Below, piece after piece: positions 37,142 to 48,072 of a stretch of DNA of 64,000 nucleotides. The notes below the pieces were generated by a model. That model did not search any database, was not told the origin of the DNA, and saw nothing but the letters and a program-made list of their open reading frames with translations. Position 1 is the first letter of the stretch. Each line of letters opens with the position of its first letter. The DNA is from Anoplopoma fimbria (lineage: Eukaryota; Chordata; Actinopteri; Perciformes; Anoplopomatidae), in the NCBI RefSeq assembly GCF_027596085.1, contig NC_072464.1, positions 15,622,624-15,686,623 of the forward strand. Reading direction: 5' to 3'. A program made the translations under genes and the position numbers.

Positions 37142-37835
37142 ATACATACTGTATTATACGTAGCATAGTGTGGGGAAACATTTTTTTTTAAACAAAAGAG
37201 AGACAGTTTTCTACATGAATCATTCAAGTTGTAGAAAACCACTACCTGAACAAAAGACCCCTTGAAGGACTTTTATTTTTACTTGTGGATTATGAAATGA
37301 CACATAGGTCTGAAAGAGAAGAAGCTGTTAAAAAACAGAATTACAAAGAATACTTATGTAGCTTATCATCTTGAGCCTTTCATAACCCAGTGTTCAGACT
37401 AGAAATCTGGAGGTCATGTAAAATTTGCAAGCAGTGTTAAGGTGGTGGTAATAATAGGAATTTTTATTCATTTTGTCCAGTGAACTAGAGTAGGTACTGT
37501 GGAAGATAATAGTGATTTTCTTCCCTACATGCTGATACAATAGTCCTTATTAGATCCTATTTTGCCTTCAGAGGTCGGTGCCACCAGCAGTTTTCCTAAT
37601 TGACCCTTCCACTCTGCCTGGCTCTGCCATCAATAACTTCTCCACATCGCTCCCTCCATCCTCCTCATCTACTCATCTGCCCCCTTTAGCTGTCGGGCAG
37701 AGATAAGAGTTGCCTCTTACCCCTCTCCGCGAGATTGACAGGCTGACACACCATCTCTAAGGTCAGCCAGGCTAATTGGTTTTTGCACATCTTAGATGGA
37801 CCATTAGGCCTGACAACTACAAAACTAAAAACATT

Positions 37836-37840
<5 letters not shown>

Positions 37841-37879
<39 letters not shown>
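37841..37879. repeat. (CT)n dinucleotide microsatellite
   Basis: A pure CT run of 39 bases. The antisense and sense frames through it are products of the repeat. Confidence 0.97.
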
Positions 37880-37883
<4 letters not shown>

Positions 37884-39169
37884 GATTATTTATTTGGCAA
37901 GCAGACAGATGAACGTCTGTATTTCGTCACTTGGCCATGGTGTGGTTCTGTCATTTTTTTAAATTGCCAATGGAAAAAAAAATAAAGTTTCAAGCAAGTC
38001 GCGTCTAGTCGAGGCAAACCATGCAGTGGAAATGTCACATAAGATTTCACCCGTTGTAGCACCAACACAACGGAAATATATACAGTATATTGTATCATGT
38101 TTTAATTATACCACCCAAAGTGAATGTTAACATCTCTTCACTTTGTTATATAAACTGAAGGGGGCTTTATATCCAGGTTACTTCTATGTTTCCGTACCGA
38201 AACTATTGCTGTGCAGCATTTACTTTCTTTGGTTCACTGTGTTAGTGTGTTATGATGTTCGTAGTTTTAGCCATAGCCTTCTCAGTAATAATAAAAAGTA
38301 ATGGAATCTGGGAGCTACAAGGCAAAAACATACGTGCGACAAGCTCGCAAACAACTCCCAGGTAAGCAAAATATTGAAGAAAAAGCTAAGGATCAATGTT
38401 TAAAGTGATTACCTTAATTTATCCATTAGAGTTTACATACCATATTAACAGTAATTTGGTATGAACACTGTTCTTCTGGGTAATTAGAAAGTATTACCCA
38501 GATACTGAATATGATCATTCCTGATTTTACCTCCAAGATAATCTGGCTAATTTGTTAACAACCTGTCTGGTCATCTGACCCGTTTGTTCCTGGCCTGTTT
38601 ACATTTTATTAAATGATTTTGCCATGTTATTAGATCTCTCTGGTGTGTACAATGTCATCAAAATGGCAAACAATAGCCTGCAAACTACTAAACTACTATT
38701 TCAAGCAAGTTTTAGGCTGAGGAGAAGGAGTTGCTGTTAGTGAGACACTCTCATACAGAATATAAAGGCTCCTGCTCAGGCATTCCCTCTGGCAAACTCA
38801 GCTAACCCAGTGACGGTCATTATCTTTGACAGGCTGCCACTGACCAATGGTGCCCTATCATCGGCTGTTTGAGTAGTACCCGGTGGCCATGAAGAAACAC
38901 CTCTCCCTGTGTGGTGCAGGCTCAATAGTGAACAAAACGTCAACCTCATCTGTTGCATTACACAGCAGCCAAATGAGCAGGACAAATACTGTTGCTGCCT
39001 TCATGTTAAGCTTGTACAACAGTTAGTCAGCTAATTGATTAAATTGACAAGTCGACCATGTGTATCCTGGTTGTAACAGTTAGATTCGCCAAATCCTGAG
39101 ATCTTAGTCAATGCTGTGGCATCACCAGTTCATGAAGTTGAAAGTTTTATGGGGGTATGCCACTGATGG

Positions 39170-39960
39170 CATTTGAGAACAGTTGTTATTTAGTTAAGAT
39201 TTTAATGTGGCTGTGGTTGGTGCACCTTTAGTATAATCAGGAAGTTGGTTCCAGAGCTAAGCAGCATAGCAGATCAAAGCTGCTTTACCATGTTTATATC
39301 TGGCAGTAAGTTTTAATAATAGATTTCTCTACTTTGATCTGAGACAGTTTTAAGTCCTTTTATGCAAAGATGAGAGGCAATCTGAAGTATTTTCTTAAGT
39401 TTTCTTTTAATTTTTTTTGTTCAGTTTTGTCCTTATTCATCCAAGTCAATTAAGATATCCATCTGTTATTTGGTCAATGCATCGACAGAGGGATTCAAGG
39501 GGACTGCAGTTGTTAGGTAAGAGGGCTAAGTAAATTTGGGTGTCATCAGCATCCAAGAAATATTATTGTTATTAATGATTTGCCAAATATAAAGACTGAA
39601 TAATACAGGCCCTAAAATACACCCCTGGGGGACACCATAGGTCAAGGTCTATGGTGTTGAGGTATTGTTACCAATGGAAACAAAAAGGCTCCTATCTTGT
39701 AAATATGATCTGAGCCACATTTAAGCCATATCTGAAAAATATTCCTTGTTGTAATATGTTATGATCAGTGGTGTCAAAGTCTGCAGTGAGGGCCAATAAC
39801 ATTAGGATTGATGTTTTGCCTGTATTGATATTAAAGCATGTTATTTAAAACCTAGATAAGAGCTGTGTCAGTGCCGTGATTTGCATGGAAGCCAGACTGA
39901 AAATCATCAAAGTATAAATATTATTTTGACAGCAAATAGTGGTTTGGATATTGACTGTGA
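39170..39960 (-). mobile_element. L2/CR1-like LINE fragment (reverse transcriptase)
   Basis: On the minus strand, with frameshifts and stops, the translation gives FQSGFHANHGTDTALI, then TADFDTTDHNILQ (the RT catalytic aspartate region with D-DTTDH), then DRSLFVSIGNNTST. Next come GVPQGCILGPVLFSLYI and a decayed ADDTQIYLALLPNNCSPLES (the Y-x-DD box area, first residues lost). After a gap comes KAALICYAA-LWNQLPDYTK near the C-terminus. This order matches the RT and C-terminal end of L2-type fish LINEs. The region between the ADDT block and the C-terminal block is shortened, and the 5' part (endonuclease) is absent. It is an old dead copy. Confidence 0.88.
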
Positions 39961-42494
39961 GATTGAGATTATATTCTTTTTGAGTTTACTTTATTAATTA
40001 TTATTATTTAACTGTTTTCAGGGACTTGCTTTGCATATTTCAGTATATATAAGTGCGAAGTGTCTTTTCAGGGATTTTGAGTGGCACCTATGTGTTCATT
40101 TGTGACTCTCCTTTTAAATGGATTTGTTTTTTAGTATGTTGAAGCATAGACACATCATAAAACACACAGTATTATCAGACAAGGCCAAGTCCTCAGACGG
40201 TTGAAAAGATACTGAGACCCTTTGTGATGAGGAGGTGAGTTGGTCCCTGTACATGCTGTGATAGGCTAAAGTTATCAAGTATTTAATATAGTTTTACTGT
40301 ATAACTGTTCTCTGTATTATCGGCATGTAGGTTGAAATTCCCTGATTTAATAAAACAGTCAAAATCTGAGGAGAGGAGGAGAACACTTTAAATATCACTT
40401 AAAATATTATGTTTTTTCCCCTCCTCTTCTTTCTGTCTTGGCAGCACTGATGAAAGGAAAGTATGGAGGAGCTGTTTCAATGAGGGTAGTAGTAGAGCTT
40501 GATTCAACAATGTTTCAGTTAAAAGTAAAAAATCTAGTTTTTGTGTGCAAGACTAATCCAAGACTAATAATACTGCACTCTGCCACCCCAAATGCGCTTC
40601 CCCCCCTAGACATCCACCTTAGCCCGTCAAAGAGCTACAGCCTGTAATTGGGTGTGGAGCCTGAGAGGCCATGTAGTGGACGGCTCAGCAGAGACTGCAA
40701 GAGTCAATTACCAGAGCGGACAGTGCCGTGGAGAGAAAGGTACACCAGACACACTGTAGTGATCTGTCAGAGCAGGATAAAAGAGACAGGGTGTGTGTGC
40801 TAATGTGAGACCAACATGCTACATTTGTCACCCCACAGTAACCGTGACAGCTTTGACATATTTCTTACTTATGCTCAGAGGTTGGACACAAGGCCCCCCC
40901 CAAAAAAAGCAAAAGTGAATTAAATCAGTCCACAGTTATCTTTCACAGGAGACAACAGCTAAATATTAAAAGGAGTCCCACTGCTGGTGCTCCCTTGGTT
41001 TCTAAATGGATTAGGGTGTCAATGATTTAATAGTGGCAATAATTAAATAAAAGATGATCCAAGGAACCCTTACGCTCCCATCAAATCCGACAGAATTTGA
41101 TTCATTTGTTCTTGATTCTCCAAGTGCTAAAAGAGGAACGTGAATGTCCAGCTTGGCTTTTGCTGGAAACTGTGACATTTTCTTCTCCCTTTTGAATTTG
41201 CTTGCTTTCTGGGTCTATCTTGCAATCCATTTGCAAGCATTCATCTGGGTGTCTTTATATTGTTTCTCTTTTTCGCTTATTGCTATTGTCATATTCAAGA
41301 ATACTAATGGACCACATATTTTCGTACAGTATGTGTATCATACAATCGATTTACTGTGAAAACAATATAGAACAAGTTATGAGCCTTTATCAAACTATGT
41401 AAATCTTGCAATTTCAGCAGATTTTCAATGGAGATCCATACATTTCTGTAGATCCAAAATATAAAAATGTCAGTATGTGCTTTGACATGTTATGTTGCAT
41501 CATGCAACGCATGGCCGCCGTCAGATACACTGATTTGGCAATTCTTTAAATATGATAATGGTTCAACAAGGGGCATGTACTGTACTTTCATCTTCGTCTC
41601 TGGGTTTTTTGTTGGTGTGTAACAATGTATGGTTAGAAGAGTTGGGTAGAAAACATCACTGATGTCTTCACACACAATGACTAAGTGATCAGACCTCCTC
41701 AACATCTACAGTACCCTAATGATAGTTAAGGTTTCCTGCCTAACCTACATTTCACAATATGATTAAAATGATACTGCACAGGTCATGCTTGTAAATAAAG
41801 CTATTTTTATTTTAGATCTAAAATGTCTTTCTGAACAGAAAAAGTTGGATAAGATTAGCATGCTGCAGTGCAAGAATTATCTCACCAGGATTAAGATTAG
41901 TGTAATGTAATGAAAAGATTACCTTGAAGAACCTTGATTTTTGAAACCGTTAATGAGATTATCCAGTTACATATCATTATTTCTCTGCTAATCCGTCAGA
42001 GCCCAGCAGCCAGGTGCAGCACAGCACAGATTATCCATCTTGTAAAGATGCACACAGCTAAATGTATCATTATTATATTGATACCCTGTGGTGTATATGT
42101 GTGGCATTACATGTTATGATTAATATGTTTAGCTGTTTCATTACCTGTTAAATGCCAGGATTTTTCTTTTAACTAGTGGAATGAATTGCTTTTAGTTAAG
42201 AAACATAACATAATGTAATATATAATATTATAACATACATACATTTATAGCATACAAGTGTCAAAGGTCAGTTGTTAAACAGCCTGGTTAGAATTGTGAC
42301 AGTGAATTGTTTTTTATCCTATTTAATTAAGTTTAAATTACCATATGTCGAGGTATTTTCTTTCCACACAGTAATCACTTTCCATTCTCATTAGAACTAC
42401 AACAGAGGATAATATACATTTTGAAAAACAATATGAATTCACTTCAATTGTGTTTCTCTCCCCGAAAACTACCCCCAGTCTCCTTACACACACA

Positions 42495-42574
<80 letters not shown>

Positions 42575-43211
42575 TTCTATAGCGCCTGCAGACCACACAA
42601 TTTCCTTTTATGACAGGTGCTGTTTTTGACAGATTTTAAGATAGATTTGTCATTCTGCAAACCCTTTGTGGGTATGCAGAGGGAGAAAATAAAACTTCAG
42701 AAGGTACTGTACGGGAAATGGTGGTCCACAAACTGTAAACACCCCCACCTGACAAAATTTCCAGCATGGTTTGAGTGGTTATTTAATGCGTAAGTGTAAG
42801 TGTGATATCTCTGAACACAGACATGTGCACGTCATCGACTAATTTAAACCAGAGATTAAACCCTCTTATTTGTGACGCCTACTCAGAGCAAAGTTGTGAC
42901 TGTGTAGAACAAGACAATAGCATCTGCATGACACATGGCACCACAGAGAAGATGAATCTATTTCAAGTTATTGTCCAATAGTTTGACAAAAGCTTTTTGA
43001 TTCATTAGCTCTGAGAATATTGCTTCAAGAATGTTCAATTAGGACAGAAAATAAACTCACATATGTATGTTTTCAGAGTTTTAAACGAAACCTTAAATAG
43101 AATTAGATTTAATACTTGTTTATTCATCTCACAAATTGACGCAATTTAAATCAGAATTGAAAAACAGCAAGTTTCAACTGTCTGCATCTGTTTATCTCCT
43201 CAGTGACTTCT
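39961..43211. other. Intergenic DNA
   Basis: No gene is recognised. A stretch at about 40,575-40,740 (AGCCCGTCAAAGAGCTACAG, TGTAATTGGGTG, AGTCAATTACCAGAGC) has a conserved-noncoding look. A compound CA/CACG microsatellite is at 42,486-42,567. Confidence 0.5.
42486..42567. repeat. Compound (CA)n(CGCA)n(CA)n microsatellite
   Basis: A short CA run, then about ten CGCA units, then a longer CA run. Alternating purine-pyrimidine DNA with CpG steps is the kind of sequence that can adopt Z-DNA. The antisense frame of Cys-Val/Arg-Ala repeats is a product of the repeat. Confidence 0.95.
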
Positions 43212-43265
43212 GTTGTCAACACCATCAATAGGTCAAAATGTTTCCAATACTTTGGTTTAGAATTA
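43212..43265 (+). repeat. Short fragment of the dispersed fish repeat
   Basis: CATCAATAGGTCAAAATGTT and CCAATACTTTGGTTTAGAAT match, from memory, the middle of the family represented at 20,600, 32,885 and 47,465. It is a single short block, so the call is tentative. Confidence 0.45.
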
Positions 43266-44240
43266 AATACACGACATTTCGTTTTGCAAATTAGCTTTTT
43301 TGGGAGAATTCTGAAGTACAGACGTTGAGTTTTTCTTCAATCAATCTCTTCCCCCCCTGCTAGTATGTATTGCTTTTGTCACATCCAACTGGTAACTCCT
43401 TGGTTGTGCTTTCCCATATGGAAAAGATATACATACATTTTACTAAATGTTTATATCTTTTATCTGAAACTTATAAGTAATATATATGACATGGGGCCTT
43501 TTGCAAGATTTTGTACGATCTTTTCCATATGGGTTGATAGGGTAACTAAGGTTGACAACACCAAGGGTAAGGACAAGTTTGAAAAATGTAAAGTTGCTAT
43601 TTGTTAATCATGGATCATAAACATAGTTGAGCTCCTAATAATCACCAATTTGGAGGTGAACCAAGTGCTGGTTTGTCAATTCCTTCAAGAAAATGTGTTG
43701 AGTGCCATCTACCACTTTTAGACAATTTTCAGTTTCATGGTGTAATCACAACTGAGAATGATGTATCCCCTTTACTGTAGTGTAAAGGCCCATTCTGTGC
43801 TTTTTTACCCCTGAAAATGCAGCAATCTTTTTGCAATAAGCATGGAAAATAAGCATTGTTGTTTTTCCATACATGAAACTAACTATAATTGGTTTTACTC
43901 TTTTTTACTAAATATTTCTGATGTAAACAACCCCAGTATCTAAAGTATATGGCAGATGCAATAATATTCAATAGAACTTTTACATTTCAATAGTATGTTC
44001 TAACCTTGGTAATTCCCTCATTAAAGAATTCATTGATCTCATTTAGTCCCTCTTCAAACCATGGAGCACTCTGAGGTCGTTTTGCCACATATGAAGTGTG
44101 ACCAATCAGATTCACAATGCTAGTGTAATGACATCGCTCATCCCATGTCCTTGAGCGACGGCGGCTGACTTGTACGTGACGGCTGACTTGTACGTGCAAA
44201 ATGAGAAAATGAGAACCTTTTGAAATACATTTCTCTTTCA

Positions 44241-44605
44241 TCCATCCATCCATCCATTTTCCGTAACCTGCTTATCCAGTTAAGGGTCGCAGGGGTGCTG
44301 GAGCCGATTTCAGCTGTCAATGGAAGGCAGGGTTCACCCTGGACAGGTCGCCAGTCTGTCGCAGGGCTGACATATATAGACAAACAACCATTCACACTCA
44401 CATCCACACCTACGGGCAATTTAGAGTCTTCAATGAACCTTAGCTGCATGTCTTTGGACTGTGGGAGGAAGCCGGAGAACCCGGAGAGAACCCACGCTGA
44501 CACGGGGAGAACATGCAAACTCCACACAGAAGGTTGTCCAGCCCAGGAATTGAACCCCTCTTGCTGTGAGGCAACAGTAGTAACCACTACACCACCGTGC
44601 TGCCC
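44241..44605 (-). mobile_element. tRNA-derived SINE with perfect target-site duplication
   Basis: On the minus strand it begins GGGCAGCACGGTGGTGTAG, with an A-box-like TGGTGTAGTGG and a B-box GGTTCAATTCC. The body holds GTGTGGAGTTTGCATGTTCT, CCACAGTCCAAAGACATGCA and GGCGACCTGTCCAGGGTGAA, and the 3' end is a short GGATGGATGGATGGA tail. CATTTCTCTTTCA occurs at both edges (44,228-44,240 and 44,606-44,618), a perfect 13-bp target-site duplication typical of LINE-mediated insertion. The family is very common in fish genomes. The 156-codon and 134-codon open frames here lie within the SINE and are not genes. Confidence 0.95.
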
Positions 44606-47464
44606 CATTTCTCTTTCACTGTGACCAAAATCTGATCACATAGTTGAAGCAGAATTGTGACAAACAATGAAACAAAATAAAAATGTATTTTCATTGAGGT
44701 GTTGGATTTATGTCTGTTGTTTATCTGTCTATATTGGATCAAAGGTCCATTTTGCAATTCAAATATAATCTTTTAAAGCATTTTTAAAAAACCGTGAATA
44801 AACATTTACGAGCTGTGGCACTTAATTGGTCACAAGCCAAAATCTTCTCCTATTATTGTGATAGAGTTTGCAGCACTCCGTCTTAAACTACTGCAGAACT
44901 CTGACACAGTGGGAGGTTATAGTGGAGTGCCATGCTGCTGGAGGGCCATTACAGCCCATGCTCTCTAGAGTGGAAAAGCAGTGATCAACAGAAATGAAAT
45001 AACCATACTGTCATCTGTGAGTGCAGATCAATCCAGGACAAAGTAATATACAATGCTAGAGCTGCCTGACAGAGAGGTGATGGGATACTCTGCAATGGCT
45101 GGACTTCAAGGCCGCGGCAACAAAAAAGAAAAAAGAGACTACTTGGAAAGTTGTCATGATAAGGTTTGTTCATTTGAAGAAAAAAATAGCGCTCTTCTTG
45201 ACCTTGGCCACAATGAAGCGTTTGCCTTGGTAATTCAGTTTGTTTAACATCCAAGCCTCTTGCTGGATCTGCTGAGCCATTGTAGGGCACTGAAGTCATG
45301 ATTATAAATCCCAGGTAAACAGTGAGCATCAAAACGCCATAACAAATCCAGGGAATTATTAGGGTGGTACTACAAGGCCATGTGTGATTGGAGTCTGATG
45401 TAGTACAGAATCAGGTGATATGTCATGCCTTCAAAACCCCTTTGTCTAATCTGTAAAGCATTTTTCCACAAGGTCAAGGATGACTGACTGTCTGTGCGTG
45501 AAGTGTGTGCAGGCAGGACCTCTTGTACAAAACAGATGCCCACACACCAAACACAAGTTCACACATTTTGGTGCACACACATGCACAACAAAAAACTGTA
45601 TAAATGAAGGGGGCAAGAGTGGTGTGGGGTACGCTCTGCAGGCAGATGAGCTCTCTAAAGTCTCTGTATTGCCTCGATTGCTGTTTCACAGCTCAGGGTG
45701 TACAGACACGGTGAGAATAAATTAAACAGTCTATTGACCTTACTTTGTCTGCATCCAACTTTAGAATGAATTGCACTCAATGAAAAATGAATCAGAGAGC
45801 ACAAAGTAAACGTCTAAGAAGGACCAGATTTGTATTGAGGGATATGGACAGGTGCAGTACAAATTTAACAAATAATTCTTTGAAGAATTGTCCGGGGCTT
45901 GGCATTACTTCCACCTCATACTAGTCTCAAGCTTATGTTTTGTCAAAGGGTTTTTAAAATTGTGCGCATATATTAAATTGCATTTTAAATTAAACAGACT
46001 TTTGCATAAAGTTGCATGAAAATAATAGAGGTTAGAGATTTATGCAGAGCAAAACAGTGTAGCAAGTCACTTCCTATTACATTTTGGGACATCCCCACCA
46101 CCTTTCATACAATCTCAATGAGGGGCTGTTTATCAACTGAATGTGAACACGTTAGCAAAATGGTTCATATGTTATACCACATACAAAAATGGACAATATC
46201 ATTAATAACTATCCTGATGTCTTCAGATACCCGAACAAGCTTCTATATACTTTATTCATATCGATTAAATTAACCATTGGGGTTGCTCCCATTGGCATCG
46301 TGGATGCAGGGGGAAATGAATGTGTTCATAGAGAGGTTGAAAAACCTGACCTGGGTATTGAATTCCAGTGGAATCAGATGCAATAAAACCATAAATCACA
46401 ATCAGCCTCAGTATACTGTGTGTCGTGTGTAGCTAAAATAACAGATGTAGCTGAGTTGTTATTGTACTGAGGCGGTCTGTTGAGCACTCTACTGTATATC
46501 GACCTCTTGTTTTCAGTTAATAGATTCAGTAAAAACCCTGCCGGGGGTTTGGGAGGTGTTTGTGTTATATGGGGTTGAGTGGCTGTCAGTGACTGGGAAC
46601 AGTTAGTCAGTCACCCATGCAGGTGTGACTTGAGCTAAGTCCTTGCAGAGAACACAGTGATTGTCTTTGGCTAAGAGCAATGTATCCTTGCCCTGCATGC
46701 CCTGATCCCTATGTCAAAGCATTTATCATTATGGAATATATATACACAACAACAGATATTTATTGTCACTGCCAGTAGGAGAATTGCACCAGCTGTTGTT
46801 TCTGCTGTTGCAAATATGCTGTATGGTTTACAATTGTTGTTTGCTTCTACAATGTAAATACACAGAGTTAACAGCGCAGATAGTGTTGTGAAATTTGTAC
46901 TGTGACACTCCGCACAGAGATAGGATTTAAAAAGAGTCGATGGCGGGGATAAAAGCAGCCTGTTGCTAGGATTCTGCTTTCAGCTCAAATAAAAGTGTGC
47001 ATTTTCTTGCCTTTGTGTGATTTTGGAAAAAGGAGGGATCACTCAGAGGCTACATTAAAGGACAGTTTATGAGAGTAGAGGTGATACAGTATCTCATGGA
47101 TTGCAGATGGTAGACAGCAAACTGGATATCATTTTAGAGGACGAGAGCAGGAAAATACATATGCATATGCATATTTTAACTCTTTGCCGTCTTCTGCAGC
47201 ATAATTTACAACAGGAAGTTATGTAGCTCCCTCACACAAGGAGTAAACATTGGCAACCAGGACGGTGAGAAGCTTATCATTTTGGTGCAGCAACACCCGG
47301 TATTTTATGATCAGAGATTGAAATCCTATCAGGATATTGCAAGAAGCTACATGCATTACTAGAATAATTGAATTAAAAAATGACACAAAATATGGTATTC
47401 TTATTATTATCCATGCTAGTGACGTGGCTCTAGGAGTGAGTTAGTGGGTTTGTCAGTCCGCCTC

Positions 47465-47995
47465 TTTGGTATAACATATCATTAACTATAGGATGGATTG
47501 CTTTAGAATTTAGTAGAGGTATTCAATAGACCCAGAGAATGAATTCCAAAGACTTTGGTGATCTCCTGACCTTTCCTCTAGAGCCACCATGAGGCTGTGG
47601 TAGACAACCGTTGAAATTTGGTGCACACTTTCATGTTTCTTGAATTGTAACAAACCCTACCTTTTCATCTAGCACCATCGTGAGAACCAAATTTGAATTC
47701 ATGATTATGTTTTTTCAAAGCTCAGCTCCACATTGTGTCTAATGGTAATTAGCGTAACGCTCCAGGGCTGTTAGATTTTCCTAAAACAATGATTTTACTC
47801 AAAGGTTTACCACTGGTGAGATAACTGATACCTGAGATAAGCATTGTGTCTAATGGTAATTAGCGTAACGTTAGCATGCTACCACGCCAAACGTGAACAT
47901 GAGAAAACGTTAAACCTGCCAAAAATCTACATCCTAATACTGTCATTGTAAGCATGTTAGCATCTGCTTAAGTTCGCCTCACAGAGCCCTAGCTA
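47465..47995 (+). repeat. Dispersed fish repeat, longest copy, locally rearranged
   Basis: The copy runs from GGATGGATTGCTTTAGAATT through GACTTTGGTGATCTCCTGAC, TCTAGAGCCACCATGAGGCT and GGTGCACACTTTCATGTTTC. It then passes TTTTCATCTAGCACCATCGT to TTAGCATGCTACC and CCTCACAGAGCCCTAGCTAG. This combines the blocks of 32,885 and 20,600 in one copy and shows that they belong together. Its 3' part is interrupted by the duplication at 47,731-48,072. Confidence 0.7.
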
Positions 47996-48072
47996 GGCTG
48001 TTAGATTTTCCAAAAACAATGATTTTACTCAAAAGTTTACCACTGGTGAGATAACTGATACCTGAGATAAGC
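47731..48072 (+). repeat. Tandem duplication with internal deletion (A-B-A'-X-B')
   Basis: Block A (29 bp, CATTGTGTCTAATGG…GTAACG) is at 47,731-47,759 and again, identical, at 47,842-47,870. Block B (77 bp, GGCTGTTAGATTTTCC…GATAAGC) is at 47,766-47,842 and 47,996-48,072 with only a few mismatches. In the second copy A and B are separated by 125 bp (X, the end of the dispersed repeat). In the first copy only 6 bp lie between them. The simplest history is duplication of A-X-B followed by loss of most of X from the first unit. Confidence 0.92.

Noticed and set aside
44138..44624. Open frames of 156 (-) and 134 (+) codons, the longest in the window
   Set aside because: Both lie within the SINE and its tail, the minus frame running out into its right-hand flank. 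Neither has a protein domain.
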